The notes under the pieces are model-generated. The model was not told the DNA's origin. It did not search any database and saw nothing but the letters and a program-made list of their open reading frames with translations. Below are positions 1 through 9,384 of a stretch of DNA of 64,000 bases, piece by piece (within the stretch, counting starts at the first letter, position 1; every line of letters begins with the position of its first letter). Source of the DNA: Paraliobacillus salinarum (GTDB lineage Bacteria > Bacillota > Bacilli > Bacillales > Amphibacillaceae); contig NZ_JACEFA010000001.1 of the NCBI RefSeq assembly GCF_014083865.1, forward strand, positions 124,001-188,000. The letters are read 5' to 3'. A program made the translations under genes and the position numbers.

Positions 1-2079
1 ATGTCAGATTATTTAGTGATAGTAGAATCACCTGCGAAAGCAAAGACAATTGAACGTTATTTAGGAAAGAAATACAAAGTTAAAGCCTCAATGGGACATG
101 TGCGTGATTTACCAAAAAGTCAAATGGGAGTAGATGAGAAAAATCACTTTGAGCCAAGGTATATCACAATCCGTGGAAAAGGACCTGTCTTAAAAGAGCT
201 AAAAACAGCTGCTAAAAAAGCAAAAAAAGTATATCTCGCAGCCGACCCCGACAGAGAAGGAGAAGCAATTGCTTGGCACCTAGCACATAGCTTGGATATT
301 GATCATCACTCTGAATGTCGTGTTGTTTTTAATGAAATAACAAAAGATGCAATTAAAGAATCTTTTAAACACCCTAGAAAAATTAATATGGACTTGGTGG
401 ATGCACAACAAGCACGTCGTATCCTTGACCGTTTAGTTGGTTATAATATCAGTCCATTATTATGGAAAAAAGTAAAAAAAGGCTTAAGTGCTGGACGTGT
501 TCAATCGGTTGCAGTTAAATTAATAATTGATCGTGAAAGAGAAATTAACAATTTTAAACCAGAGGAATACTGGTCTATCGATGGTACATTCATGAAGGAT
601 ACTTCTAGCTTTGAAGGTGCTTTTTATGGCATGGATGGTAAAAAGACAAAATTACCAAATAAAGAAGCGGTTGAACAAGTGCAAGCAAAACTAACAGGAA
701 CACAATATAAAGTAGATAAAGTCCAGAAAAAGGAAAGAAAAAGAAATCCATCTGCACCGTTTACAACATCATCATTGCAACAAGAAGCAGCTAGAAAACT
801 TAATTTTAGAGCTAAGAAAACAATGATGGTAGCCCAACAACTCTATGAAGGTATTGATCTTGGGGAAAAAGATGGTGGTATTACCGGTCTTATTACTTAT
901 ATGCGTACGGATTCAACTAGATTGTCTGATTTGGCTAAGCAAGAAGGAAAAAAATATATTAGCGAAAATTATGGCGAGAATTACATTGGTAATGTATCTA
1001 CGAAGAAAAAGGCTGACGGTGCGCAAGATGCACACGAGGCCATTCGACCAACATCAGCTTTTCGCACTCCAAATACATTGAAAAGTATTTTAACAAGAGA
1101 TCAGTATCGTTTATATAAACTCATTTGGGACCGTTTTATTTCTTGTTTAATGGCGCCTGCAGTAATGGATACAATGACCGTTAATATGAGTCAAAATGGT
1201 GTAATTTTCCGTGCAAGTGGCTCCAAAATTAAATTTAAAGGGTTTATGAAAGTTTATATTGAAGGAACAGATGACAATAAGAAAGAAGAAGATAAGTTTT
1301 TACCTGAATTAGAAGAAGGCATGATTGTTGAGGCAAAAGAAATTAAACCAAATCAACATTTTACACAGCCGCCACCACGATACACTGAAGCAAGATTGGT
1401 AAAAGTGATGGAAGAGCAGGGGATAGGAAGACCGTCTACTTATGCTCCAACTTTAGATACGATTCAGCGTAGAGGCTATGTTTCATTGGATAACAAACGA
1501 TTTATCCCAACAGAATTAGGCGAAATTGTTATCGATTTAATAAAAGAATTTTTCCCTCAAATTATTGATGTGGAATTCACCGTCAAAATGGAAGGCGATT
1601 TAGATGCTATTGAAGATGGTAAAACAGATTGGGTGAAAATTATTGATCAGTTTTACCAAGGCTTTGAAAAGCGCTTGAAAATTGCTGAAGAAGAAATGGA
1701 AAAAGTAGAAATTAGAGATGAACCTGCTGGTATAGATTGTGAGAAATGTGGGCACGAAATGGTTTATAAAATGGGCAGGTATGGAAAGTTTCTTGCTTGT
1801 TCTAACTTCCCAGAGTGCAGAAATACAAAGCCAATTCTTAAAGAGGTAGGTGTCAAATGTCCAACTTGTAAAACAGGTAATATCGTAGAAAGAAAATCAA
1901 AGAAGCGTCGTACCTTTTACGGTTGTGATAATTATCCTGATTGTGAATTTTTATCTTGGGATAAACCAATTGCACGCTCCTGTCCAAAATGTGACAACTT
2001 ACTAGTTGAGAAAAAATCTAAAAAAGGTGTTCAAATACAATGTTCTTCTTGTGACTATAAAGAAGAAACGCAAAAATAA
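1..2079 (+). CDS. topA: DNA topoisomerase I (type IA)
   Basis: Relaxes negatively supercoiled DNA by transient single-strand cleavage. The 692-residue protein is full length for Bacillus TopA. The N-terminal TOPRIM domain starts [17 protein letters not shown] and carries the metal-binding DPDREGEA motif at about 82-89. The catalytic tyrosine is Y300 in [12 protein letters not shown]. The C-terminus has three four-cysteine zinc ribbons (first CEKCG, last CPKCDN...CSSC). The window opens exactly on its ATG, so its promoter and ribosome site are not visible. A strong terminator follows. In B. subtilis trmFO comes next; here it is missing and xerC follows. Identification is very secure. Confidence 0.98.
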   Translation: MSDYLVIVESPAKAKTIERYLGKKYKVKASMGHVRDLPKSQMGVDEKNHFEPRYITIRGKGPVLKELKTAAKKAKKVYLAADPDREGEAIAWHLAHSLDIDHHSECRVVFNEITKDAIKESFKHPRKINMDLVDAQQARRILDRLVGYNISPLLWKKVKKGLSAGRVQSVAVKLIIDREREINNFKPEEYWSIDGTFMKDTSSFEGAFYGMDGKKTKLPNKEAVEQVQAKLTGTQYKVDKVQKKERKRNPSAPFTTSSLQQEAARKLNFRAKKTMMVAQQLYEGIDLGEKDGGITGLITYMRTDSTRLSDLAKQEGKKYISENYGENYIGNVSTKKKADGAQDAHEAIRPTSAFRTPNTLKSILTRDQYRLYKLIWDRFISCLMAPAVMDTMTVNMSQNGVIFRASGSKIKFKGFMKVYIEGTDDNKKEEDKFLPELEEGMIVEAKEIKPNQHFTQPPPRYTEARLVKVMEEQGIGRPSTYAPTLDTIQRRGYVSLDNKRFIPTELGEIVIDLIKEFFPQIIDVEFTVKMEGDLDAIEDGKTDWVKIIDQFYQGFEKRLKIAEEEMEKVEIRDEPAGIDCEKCGHEMVYKMGRYGKFLACSNFPECRNTKPILKEVGVKCPTCKTGNIVERKSKKRRTFYGCDNYPDCEFLSWDKPIARSCPKCDNLLVEKKSKKGVQIQCSSCDYKEETQK

Positions 2080-2096
2080 AAAGAGATTTAAATAGT

Positions 2097-2147
2097 ACCT
2101 GTAGTTAGGACACTTAAAAAAGTGTTTTCTCTACAGGTATTTTTTTG
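2097..2147 (+). terminator. Rho-independent terminator after topA
   Basis: An 8-bp outer stem (ACCTGTAG at 2097-2104 with CTACAGGT at 2131-2138) encloses a 6-bp inner stem (ACACTT/AAGTGT, AAAA loop). A run of seven T follows. It separates topA from the xerC operon. Confidence 0.85.
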
Positions 2148-2239
2148 TGTCACGAAAATGTTTACAAGTTAATAATAAGGGGATAAATAGGAATAATTCA
2201 TTTAAATCGTGCGAAAGATTAATCAATTTCAAAAATTGT

Positions 2240-2268
2240 TTGACAAGTCACATGCAAGATACTATAAT
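2240..2268 (+). promoter_or_regulatory. Sigma-A promoter of the xerC-hslV-hslU-codY operon
   Basis: The -35 TTGACA (2240-2245) and -10 TATAAT (2263-2268) both match consensus perfectly, with the ideal 17-bp spacer. Transcription should start near 2275, leaving a leader of about 140 nt before xerC. No gene is seen in 2148-2415: trmFO, usual here in Bacillus, is absent, and the space holds only this promoter and leader. Confidence 0.9.
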
Positions 2269-2289
2269 TTTCGATTGGTAAGTATATTT

Positions 2290-2342
2290 ACTTTACAGAA
2301 AACAATTAATTAATATTTCTAATTAATACCTTTCAGAATTTT
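2290..2342 (+). promoter_or_regulatory. Two CodY-box-like sites in the xerC leader
   Basis: Two 15-mers match the CodY consensus AATTTTCWGAAAATT at 11 of 15 positions: 2290-2304 (core ACAGAAAA) and 2328-2342 (core TTTCAGAA). Both lie just downstream of the predicted transcription start, where bound CodY could act as a roadblock on the operon that ends in codY. Matches of this strength occur by chance in AT-rich DNA, so this is a suggestion only. Confidence 0.35.
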
Positions 2343-2415
2343 GTGGCAATTTGGTAAAATTTATTGCATGATTACTATAGTTATGTTAAGCTTTAATCGC
2401 TTAGTGGAGGTGCAG

Positions 2416-3327
2416 ATGGACGAATTTACGAAACAACTTCAATCGTTTCAATCCTATCTTCAAATAGAAAAGAATGCATCAAGTTATACAATAGAATTTT
2501 ACAAAAAAGATATAGAATCGTTTTATCATTTTTTACATTTGGAAGGAATTGATCAGATACATGAGATAACACATCAAACTGTTCGATTGTATCTAACTAC
2601 TTTATATGATCAATCACTGGCGAGATCTAGTGTTTCTCGAAAAATTTCTAGTTTAAGAAGTTATTATACATACCTAGAAAGAGAAAATGTTGTAAAAGAC
2701 AATCCATTTATGCAACTCGTATTACCAAAAGATAAATCGCGCATTCCAAACTTTCTATATGAAGAAGAATTAGAAAAGTTATTTTCGATTAGTGATCTTA
2801 CCACACCTTTAGGGCAACGTAATCAAGCAATATTAGAGGTGATGTATGCTACCGGTGTTCGCGTGAGTGAATGTGCTAACCTTACATTAGAATCAATTGA
2901 TTTTGATTTACAAACGATTCTCGTGTTAGGAAAGGGACGTAAGGAAAGATATGTTCCATTTGGAAGTTTTGCTGCTAATGCGTTAAGTGGTTATATTGAA
3001 AATGGAAGAAAACAATTGAAAGAAAAATCGAATTTAAATACAAATGCTATTTTTCTAAATGCAAAGGGGACACCGATTACCTCAAGAGGAATTCGGTTAA
3101 TTTTAAATAAAATGGTCGAGGATGCAGCGTTAACAATCAAACTTCATCCACATAAATTGCGACATTCCTTTGCAACACATATGTTAAATGCAGGTGCAGA
3201 CCTTCGTAGTGTGCAAGAACTACTTGGACACGAACACCTGTCATCAACACAAATTTATACACACGTTACAACCGATCGTTTACGTAACATTTATATGAAT
3301 AGTCATCCAAGAGCAAAAAAAGATTGA
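2416..3327 (+). CDS. xerC: Tyrosine recombinase XerC (CodV)
   Basis: Site-specific recombinase that works with XerD at dif to resolve chromosome dimers. The start is the ATG at 2416, preceded by GGAGGTG at about 2407; this gives 303 residues, close to Bacillus CodV (304). An in-frame extension upstream lacks a ribosome site. An N-terminal SAM-like core-binding domain (about 1-90) precedes the catalytic domain, which holds R149 (TGVRVSE), K173, H246 and R249 (HKLRHSF), H272 (LGHEHL) and the nucleophile Y281. It is the first gene of the xerC-hslVU-codY operon, 9 nt before hslV. Confidence 0.96.
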   Translation: MDEFTKQLQSFQSYLQIEKNASSYTIEFYKKDIESFYHFLHLEGIDQIHEITHQTVRLYLTTLYDQSLARSSVSRKISSLRSYYTYLERENVVKDNPFMQLVLPKDKSRIPNFLYEEELEKLFSISDLTTPLGQRNQAILEVMYATGVRVSECANLTLESIDFDLQTILVLGKGRKERYVPFGSFAANALSGYIENGRKQLKEKSNLNTNAIFLNAKGTPITSRGIRLILNKMVEDAALTIKLHPHKLRHSFATHMLNAGADLRSVQELLGHEHLSSTQIYTHVTTDRLRNIYMNSHPRAKKD

Positions 3328-3336
3328 GGTGATAGG

Positions 3337-3882
3337 ATGAGTAATGAATTTCATGCAACAACAATCTTTGCCATTCAGCATAATGGTCAATGCGCAATGA
3401 GTGGTGATGGCCAAGTCACAATGGGTAATGCTGTTGTGATGAAGCATACAGCTAAAAAGGTACGAAAAATATTTAAAGGTCAAGTATTAGCAGGCTTTGC
3501 CGGTTCTGTTGCTGATGCATTTACACTTTTTGAAAAATTCGAGGCAAAACTTGAAACATATAATGGTAATCTTCAGCGTTCGTCTGTAGAATTAGCTAAA
3601 GAGTGGAGAAGTGATAAGGTTTTAAGGAAACTAGAAGCTATGCTCATTGTGATGAATAAGGATACATTACTTTTAGTATCTGGTACGGGGGAAGTTATCG
3701 AACCAGATGATGGTATATTAGCGATTGGTTCGGGTGGTAATTATGCTTTGGCAGCAGGTAGAGCATTAAAGCGATACAGTAATGATAAAACTGCGAAAGA
3801 GATTGCACAATCTGCGTTAGAAATAGCGGGCGAGATTTGTGTCTATACGAACGATCAAATAACATTAGAAGTTATTGATTAG
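3337..3882 (+). CDS. hslV: ATP-dependent protease proteolytic subunit HslV (ClpQ/CodW)
   Basis: Peptidase subunit of the two-component HslUV protease, a double-hexamer Ntn-hydrolase capped by HslU. 181 residues, with GAGGTGAT ahead of the ATG. The N-terminus is [17 protein letters not shown], so the usual HslV Thr-Thr lies at positions 8-9 rather than directly after Met. Processing of Met would expose Ser2, as described for B. subtilis CodW, which works as an N-terminal serine protease. The GDGQVT segment and the glycine-rich GFAGSVAD loop are present. It lies between xerC and hslU. Confidence 0.96.
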   Translation: MSNEFHATTIFAIQHNGQCAMSGDGQVTMGNAVVMKHTAKKVRKIFKGQVLAGFAGSVADAFTLFEKFEAKLETYNGNLQRSSVELAKEWRSDKVLRKLEAMLIVMNKDTLLLVSGTGEVIEPDDGILAIGSGGNYALAAGRALKRYSNDKTAKEIAQSALEIAGEICVYTNDQITLEVID

Positions 3883-3900
3883 TTTAAGGAGGTTATGTAG

Positions 3901-5301
3901 GTGGATATGGGCATGTCCCCTAAACAAATTGTTGCGGAATTAGATCGTTACATTATTGGTCAGCATCAAGCTAAAAAGTCAGTTGCGGTAGCGTTGAGAA
4001 ATCGCTATCGACGCTCAAAATTAGATGATAGCATTAAAGACGAAATTGTTCCAAAAAACATTTTAATGATTGGTCCGACCGGTGTAGGGAAAACAGAAAT
4101 TGCAAGGCGTTTAGCTAAATTAGTCGGAGCTCCTTTCTTAAAGATTGAAGCAACGAAATTTACTGAAGTAGGTTACGTAGGACGAGACGTAGAATCAATG
4201 GTACGTGATTTAGTTGAGACCTCAATTAGAATGGTAAAAGAAGACAAAATGACACAAGTTCAAGATCGAGCGGAGAAACACGCAAATGATCGTTTAGTAA
4301 AACTCATTGTTCCAGTTGCAAAAAAACAACAAAATCAAACGAAGAATCCATTTGATATGCTATTCAATCAGCAACAAGCAGCGGATGAAACTGAAGAGAA
4401 TTCTTCTGATGCAAATCAAGAAATTCAAACAAAACGAAAACAAATTGCGCATCAATTAGCATTAGGTGAACTAGAGGATACAATGGTTACCATCGAAGTC
4501 GAAGAACAATCGGCTAATATGTTTGATATGCTGCAAGGTTCGGGAATGGATCAAATGGGGATGAATATGCAAGACGCACTAGGGTCACTTATGCCAAAGA
4601 AGAAGAAGAAAAGAAAGCTACCTGTCAAAGAGGCAAGGCAAGTTCTAATCCATCAAGAGGCACAAAAGTTGATTGACATGGATGAAGTGACACAGTTGGC
4701 TTTAGATAAAGTAGAACAATCAGGTATTATTTTCATTGATGAAATCGATAAAGTTGCAGGGAAATCAGAACACTCTGCTGATGTATCTCGGGAAGGTGTG
4801 CAGCGTGATATTTTACCAATAATTGAAGGATCAACGGTTGTTACAAAGTATGGACCTGTAAAAACTGATCACATATTGTTTATAGCTGCAGGCGCGTTTC
4901 ATATGGCTAAGCCGTCTGATTTAATTCCAGAATTGCAAGGTAGATTCCCAATAAGAGTAGAACTTGAAAAGCTATCAATTGAGGATTTTAAACGTATTTT
5001 AACAGAGCCATCAAATGCACTGTTGAAACAATATCAAGCTTTGTTAAAAACAGAAGATATTGAAGTAGTTTTTAATGATGAAGCAATAGCTGAGATAGCT
5101 AAGGTGGCTTACGATGTAAATCAAGAAACAGATAATATTGGCGCACGAAGACTTCATACGATACTCGAAAAGCTCCTAGAAGACTTATCTTTTGAAGCAT
5201 CTGATGTAATGATGCCAACAATAGAAATAACAAAAGGTTATGTAGAAGAAAAACTAGGTCAAATTGTGAAAGATAAAGACTTAAGCCAATTTATTCTATA
5301 G
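3901..5301 (+). CDS. hslU: HslUV ATPase subunit HslU (ClpY)
   Basis: AAA+ unfoldase that feeds substrates to HslV. The start is GTG at 3901, seven bases after AAGGAGGT. Of 466 residues, the N-terminal AAA domain carries Walker A GPTGVGKT at 58-65 and Walker [10 protein letters not shown] near 272. The intermediate (I) domain, about 110-240, is Gln/Asn-rich with a lysine run, typical of Bacillus ClpY. The arginine-finger region [11 protein letters not shown] and a C-terminal domain ending SQFIL are present; the C-terminal tail inserts into HslV in the family. It forms an operon with hslV (18-nt gap). Confidence 0.97.
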   Translation: MDMGMSPKQIVAELDRYIIGQHQAKKSVAVALRNRYRRSKLDDSIKDEIVPKNILMIGPTGVGKTEIARRLAKLVGAPFLKIEATKFTEVGYVGRDVESMVRDLVETSIRMVKEDKMTQVQDRAEKHANDRLVKLIVPVAKKQQNQTKNPFDMLFNQQQAADETEENSSDANQEIQTKRKQIAHQLALGELEDTMVTIEVEEQSANMFDMLQGSGMDQMGMNMQDALGSLMPKKKKKRKLPVKEARQVLIHQEAQKLIDMDEVTQLALDKVEQSGIIFIDEIDKVAGKSEHSADVSREGVQRDILPIIEGSTVVTKYGPVKTDHILFIAAGAFHMAKPSDLIPELQGRFPIRVELEKLSIEDFKRILTEPSNALLKQYQALLKTEDIEVVFNDEAIAEIAKVAYDVNQETDNIGARRLHTILEKLLEDLSFEASDVMMPTIEITKGYVEEKLGQIVKDKDLSQFIL

Positions 5302-5368
5302 TAAATGTTCTTTTACAGAAGCTAAATGAAAAAGTATTTTAAATTGAACAATTGAACGGAGGATTATC

Positions 5369-6148
5369 ATGGAACTATTAGACCGTGCTAGAAAAATAAA
5401 CTCGATTTTGCAAAAAACAACAGGTAAATCAGTAAACTTTAATGAAATGGCAGCTACTTTAAGAGATATTATTACTGCTAACATCTTTGTTGTAAGTAGA
5501 AGAGGTAAATTATTAGGTTTTGCCATAAATCAACAAATCGAAAATAGTCGAATGAAGGCGATGCTAGAAGAAAGACAATTTCCAGAGGAGTATACAGATA
5601 GTCTTTTTCACATTAGTGAAACAACATCAAACATTGATATTGATAGTCAGTATACGGCTTTCCCAGTAGAGAATAGGGATCTATTTAAAAATGGTTTAAC
5701 AACTATTGTCCCGATCATTGGCGGTGGTGAAAGACTTGGTACTTTGATATTAAGTCGTTTAACAGACAGTTTTAACAATGATGATCTTTTACTTGCGGAA
5801 TATGGCGCAACTGTTGTCGGTATGGAAATTCTACATGAAAAAACAGAAGAAATTGAGACAGAAGCGAGAAGTAAAGCTGTTGTACAAATGGCAATAAGCT
5901 CACTTTCTTATAGTGAATTAGAAGCAATTGAGCATATTTTTGAAGAGCTAGATGGGAATGAAGGTTTACTTGTGGCAAGTAAAATTGCCGATCGTGTAGG
6001 CATTACTCGTTCAGTAATTGTTAATGCACTAAGAAAATTAGAAAGTGCAGGAGTAATTGAATCGAGATCATTAGGTATGAAAGGAACGTATATTAAAGTT
6101 CTAAACAATAAGTTTCTATTAGAATTACAACGAATTAAATCAAATTAA
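5369..6148 (+). CDS. codY: GTP-sensing global transcriptional repressor CodY
   Basis: CodY senses GTP and branched-chain amino acids and represses stationary-phase, nitrogen and motility genes. The length of 259 residues equals that of B. subtilis CodY. The N-terminus begins [15 protein letters not shown], followed by a GAF ligand domain to about 155. A linker helix leads to the C-terminal winged helix-turn-helix, containing [20 protein letters not shown]. The ATG follows CGGAGGA. It is the last gene of the xerC operon, with a terminator immediately after. Its direct targets in B. subtilis include the fla/che promoter, which lies next to it here. Confidence 0.98.
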   Translation: MELLDRARKINSILQKTTGKSVNFNEMAATLRDIITANIFVVSRRGKLLGFAINQQIENSRMKAMLEERQFPEEYTDSLFHISETTSNIDIDSQYTAFPVENRDLFKNGLTTIVPIIGGGERLGTLILSRLTDSFNNDDLLLAEYGATVVGMEILHEKTEEIETEARSKAVVQMAISSLSYSELEAIEHIFEELDGNEGLLVASKIADRVGITRSVIVNALRKLESAGVIESRSLGMKGTYIKVLNNKFLLELQRIKSN

Positions 6149-6156
6149 TTTTAAAA

Positions 6157-6185
6157 AGGTGCTCTTAACAGAGCGCCTTTTTTTG
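6157..6185 (+). terminator. Terminator after codY
   Basis: An 8-bp stem (AGGTGCTC 6157-6164, GAGCGCCT 6171-6178, one G-U pair) has a 6-nt loop and is followed by seven T. It ends the xerC-codY operon before the fla/che promoter. Confidence 0.88.
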
Positions 6186-6458
6186 TGCGCAAATATATGG
6201 ATGAAAAATAAAAAATAGCATTTTAAACCTAAAAACAAAAGAAAAAATCGATTATTACAAAAGATGAGCATAAATACCTAAAACGTTCGGTTGAAGGAAT
6301 GTAGTTATCATTCAGAAAATGAGTAAACATGTATAAACATTCACTAAGTTGAACAATAAAATGGGATTTTATTTGAAAGGTTATGAATAATGGTGGTTCT
6401 TTATGCTCAATTAAGGACTTTCTAGTAAAAACTATAGTCAGAATATACATAAATAGGA
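6186..6458 (+). other. AT-rich intergenic upstream of the fla/che promoter
   Basis: No convincing gene is present on either strand. A 15-mer at 6307-6321 contains an unbroken TTCAGAAAAT core and matches the CodY consensus at 11 of 15 positions. CodY binding to the fla/che promoter is established in B. subtilis, so this is a plausible operator. A possible SigD-like promoter (TAAA near 6231 with TCGAT near 6249) has the wrong spacing. A 29-codon ATG frame starting at 6383 has a poorly placed ribosome site. Confidence 0.4.
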
Positions 6459-6487
6459 TAGACACTTTGTGATATTTAATTTACAAT
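6459..6487 (+). promoter_or_regulatory. Sigma-A promoter of the fla/che operon
   Basis: The -35 TAGACA (6459-6464) and -10 TACAAT (6482-6487) are separated by 17 bp; each hexamer differs from consensus at one base. Start of transcription is expected near 6494, about 47 nt before flgB. This matches the position of the vegetative promoter of the B. subtilis fla/che operon and is the only good promoter seen before rpsB. Confidence 0.8.
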
Positions 6488-6540
6488 ATTCGATAGAAAA
6501 TACATTTTTTTTAGGGGTTTTTGTAGGAGGTGTTTATACT

Positions 6541-6939
6541 ATGTCGTTATTTGGTGGATCGATCAGTGCACTTCAGAATGGATTGGACTATTCAACTCTG
6601 AAAAACCAAACAATTTCAAACAATATAGCAAATGTTGATACAGAAAATTATAAAGCAAAAAATGTTGTTTTTAAAGACGTGCTAAACAACCAATTAAAGT
6701 CAGAATTTCAAGCAAAAAGAACTCATGAAAAGCATATTACCTTTAATCAATTTAAAAATCAACCATTTCAAATCGTGTCTAGTAAAAATACGCAGTACAA
6801 TCATAACGGGAACAACGTAGATGTCGATAAAGAGATGTCGGATCTGGCTACTAATCAGTTATATTATCAAGCTTTAGTAGATCGATTGAATGGTAAGTTT
6901 AATAGTCTTCAAACTGTGATAAGAGGAGGAGGTGCCTAA
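6541..6939 (+). CDS. flgB: Flagellar basal-body rod protein FlgB
   Basis: Proximal rod subunit of the flagellar basal body. The ATG at 6541 follows GTAGGAGGTG and gives 132 residues; a longer in-frame extension upstream overlaps the promoter and is not used. The N-terminal rod signature QTISNNIANVDTENYKA is clear, and the C-terminus (YYQALVDRLNGKFNSLQTVI) forms the coiled-coil partner seen in rod and hook proteins. It is the first gene of the fla/che operon. Its TAA overlaps the flgC start by one base (TAATG), indicating translational coupling. Confidence 0.97.
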   Translation: MSLFGGSISALQNGLDYSTLKNQTISNNIANVDTENYKAKNVVFKDVLNNQLKSEFQAKRTHEKHITFNQFKNQPFQIVSSKNTQYNHNGNNVDVDKEMSDLATNQLYYQALVDRLNGKFNSLQTVIRGGGA

Positions 6940-7391
6940 TGAACATTTTTCATTCAATTAATACAAGTGCTAGTGCTTTAACGGCTCAACGACTGCGCAT
7001 GGATACGATATCTTCAAACATCGCTAACGCTGAAACAACAAGAGCAACAGTTAATGAACAGGGTGAATATGAACCTTATAGAAGAAAAATGGTCACCTTT
7101 CAAGAGAGTGGGGCATCATTCTCATCGTACTTAAATAAAGCAACAAGAAATTCGACAGTTGGTTCAGGTGTTCGAGTTGCGAATATTACAGAGGATGATG
7201 AACCATTTACCATGGTATATAATCCAAGACATCCAGATGCAAATCAAGATGGTTATGTAGCAATGCCAAACGTTGATACCTTGGAAGAAATGGTTGATTT
7301 AATGAGTGCTACTAGGTCATACGAAGCAAACGTAACTTCACTAAATGCAACGAAAAGCATGCTGATGAAAGCGTTGGAAATTGGTAAATAA
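6939..7391 (+). CDS. flgC: Flagellar basal-body rod protein FlgC
   Basis: Rod subunit exported through the flagellar type III apparatus. 150 residues. The N-terminal rod motif ISSNIANAETTR is near 25-38. The C-terminal segment EMVDLMSATRSYEANVTSLN is the typical FlgC/FlgG-type terminal helix. GGAGGAGGTG at the end of flgB supplies the ribosome site. It is followed by fliE, its partner at the rod/MS-ring junction. Confidence 0.97.
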   Translation: MNIFHSINTSASALTAQRLRMDTISSNIANAETTRATVNEQGEYEPYRRKMVTFQESGASFSSYLNKATRNSTVGSGVRVANITEDDEPFTMVYNPRHPDANQDGYVAMPNVDTLEEMVDLMSATRSYEANVTSLNATKSMLMKALEIGK

Positions 7392-7412
7392 ATTTGAAAT
7401 ATAGGAGTGTGA

Positions 7413-7724
7413 ATGATGACAAACGGCATTGTTAATTTACAATTAACACCAAATAATTCAGTGCAAACAAATCAGTCAACAAGGATTTCGCCAAATAAAG
7501 CACAAGCACAATTTGCATCTTCTCTAAAAGAGGCGATTAATCAACTCAACACTTCACAAGTGGTTTCTGATGAAAAAACGAAAGCACTTGTCAACGGCGA
7601 GATTGATGACTTGCATGATGTTATGATTACTGCTCAAAAAGCTAGTATTACATTGAACACAGCAGTAGAAGTGCAGAAAAAAGCAATAGATGCTTATAAC
7701 GAAATAATGCGAATGCAGATTTAA
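7413..7724 (+). CDS. fliE: Flagellar hook-basal body complex protein FliE
   Basis: Links the MS ring to the proximal rod and is the first axial substrate of the export apparatus. 103 residues, starting at ATG 7413 (a second ATG follows immediately at 7416) after AGGAGTG. The C-terminal half, DVMITAQKASITLNTAVEV followed by NEIMRMQI, is the conserved FliE helix pair. The N-terminal 30 residues are Asn/Gln-rich and poorly conserved in the family. Its place between flgC and fliF is standard. Confidence 0.96.
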   Translation: MMTNGIVNLQLTPNNSVQTNQSTRISPNKAQAQFASSLKEAINQLNTSQVVSDEKTKALVNGEIDDLHDVMITAQKASITLNTAVEVQKKAIDAYNEIMRMQI

Positions 7725-7767
7725 TTAACATGAAAGATGCGTTGCTTATGTTTTATGGAGGCAAAGG

Positions 7768-9372
7768 ATGAAACAAAAAATAGAAATCTACAAAAACAAG
7801 ATAATAGAATATTGGCAGACAAAAACGAAAAAACAAAAAGGGTTCTTTTTTTCTATGATTCTTTTGTTCCTTGTTATCGTTATAGGTGGAACACTTTTGT
7901 TAGCCAGGTCAAACATGGTCGCACTTTATAATAATTTATCAATTCAAGAAATTGGACAAATCAAAGCTGAATTGGATACGCGCGGAATTAAATATGAATT
8001 AAAAGATGCCGGTTCAACGATTATGGTACCTAGTGATCAAGCTGACATGTTATTAGTGGACTTGGCTGCTCAAGGTATTCCGGACAGTGGGAGTATAGAC
8101 TACTCGTTTTTTAGTCAGAACACTTCGTGGGGTATGACAGATAACGAGTTTGATGTGATGAAATTAGATGCGATGCAAACCGAATTAGCTAGTTTAATTG
8201 CCGGTATATCTGGTATTGAAGATGCGACGGTTATGATTAATTTGCCAGAAGAGCAAGTCTTTATAAGTGATAATCAAGATGCTGCATCAGCGTCAGTTGT
8301 TTTAACTACGACACCAGGTTATCAATTTGAAGAGAGTCAGATTAATTCCTTATATCATTTAGTATCGAAGACAGTACCAAATCTTTCTACTGATAATATA
8401 GTCATTATGGATCAAAATTTTAATTATTATGATCAAAATGGATCAAACAATATCGGGAGTGGCGATACATATGCAACACAACAACAAATAAAACAAGATA
8501 TTGAACGAGATATTCAGCGTCGTGTGCAACAGTTGCTAGGGACAATGATTGGTGCGGATAAAGTGGTAGCATCTGTTACAGCTGATATAGATTTTACGAA
8601 AGAAAATAGATTTGAAGAGATTGTAGAACCAGTAGACCAAGAAGAGAAAGAAGGTTTGCCGGTAAGTGTCGAGAAAATTACTGAAACCTATACTGGTGAA
8701 GGTGCAGCAGCTGCAGGACAACCTGGAGTAGGTGAAGAAGATATAGCGAATTATCCTGCTGCTGAAGACGGAAACAGTGGCGATTATGAAATGGTTCAAG
8801 AATCAATCAATTATGAATTTGATCGTATTACAAGAGAGATCGTTGAAAGCCCTTATAAAGTTCGAGATTTGGGTATTCAAATAGCTGTAGATAATTCGAA
8901 AGAAACTCTAGATGAAAATGGTGAACCAGAACTATTAACTGCCCAAGAACAAGCAGATGTAGAAGCAAGTATCTCATCTATATTAGATTCAATTATATCA
9001 ACATCTGTAGATGAGTCTTATGGAGATATTGATCCTCAGAATAAAACATCTATCGTATTTCAAACATTCAAACATACACAAGGACAAGGTCAAAATGGCT
9101 TAATTACAGGAATACCAACTTGGATTTATATTGTGGGAGCTATTTTATTACTCGGTATTATCGGCTTAATTATTATGCTCGTAAGAAAAAGAAAAGTGGA
9201 AGATGAAGTTGTAGGTGAAGAAGTAAACATACAGCAAAACATTGAGATACCAGATATTGAAAATCCAGCTGATACAGAATCATCAATTAGAAGGAAGCAA
9301 CTAGAAAAAATGGCTAAGGACAAACCAGAAGAATTCGCTAAGCTATTACGAAGCTGGATTTCAGAGGATTAG
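7768..9372 (+). CDS. fliF: Flagellar MS-ring protein FliF
   Basis: Forms the MS ring in the cytoplasmic membrane, the base on which the switch and export gate assemble. 534 residues, ATG after TGGAGG. One transmembrane segment lies at about 26-47 and a second at about 449-471, flanking extracytoplasmic ring-building motifs (for example LYNNLSIQEIGQIKAEL and GIEDATVMINLPEEQVF). The cytoplasmic C-terminus ends EFAKLLRSWISED, the FliG-binding tail. A Gly/Ala/Glu-rich stretch near 310-330 corresponds to the variable beta-collar region. It precedes fliG by 12 nt. Confidence 0.97.
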   Translation: MKQKIEIYKNKIIEYWQTKTKKQKGFFFSMILLFLVIVIGGTLLLARSNMVALYNNLSIQEIGQIKAELDTRGIKYELKDAGSTIMVPSDQADMLLVDLAAQGIPDSGSIDYSFFSQNTSWGMTDNEFDVMKLDAMQTELASLIAGISGIEDATVMINLPEEQVFISDNQDAASASVVLTTTPGYQFEESQINSLYHLVSKTVPNLSTDNIVIMDQNFNYYDQNGSNNIGSGDTYATQQQIKQDIERDIQRRVQQLLGTMIGADKVVASVTADIDFTKENRFEEIVEPVDQEEKEGLPVSVEKITETYTGEGAAAAGQPGVGEEDIANYPAAEDGNSGDYEMVQESINYEFDRITREIVESPYKVRDLGIQIAVDNSKETLDENGEPELLTAQEQADVEASISSILDSIISTSVDESYGDIDPQNKTSIVFQTFKHTQGQGQNGLITGIPTWIYIVGAILLLGIIGLIIMLVRKRKVEDEVVGEEVNIQQNIEIPDIENPADTESSIRRKQLEKMAKDKPEEFAKLLRSWISED

Positions 9373-9384
9373 GGGGAGACCTTT

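Noticed and set aside
6231-6258. SigD-type promoter (TAAA then TCGAT) upstream of flgB
   Set aside because: Spacing is short and the -10 lacks the GCCGATAT pattern; only a weak resemblance.
6229-6465. Minus-strand frame of 78 codons in the codY-flgB gap
   Set aside because: Phe/Ile-rich AT-driven frame with no ribosome site, overlapping the presumed promoter region.
6383-6472. 29-codon ATG frame between codY and the fla/che promoter
   Set aside because: GAAAGG lies only two bases from the ATG, the frame runs into the -35 of the fla/che promoter, and no family is recognised.
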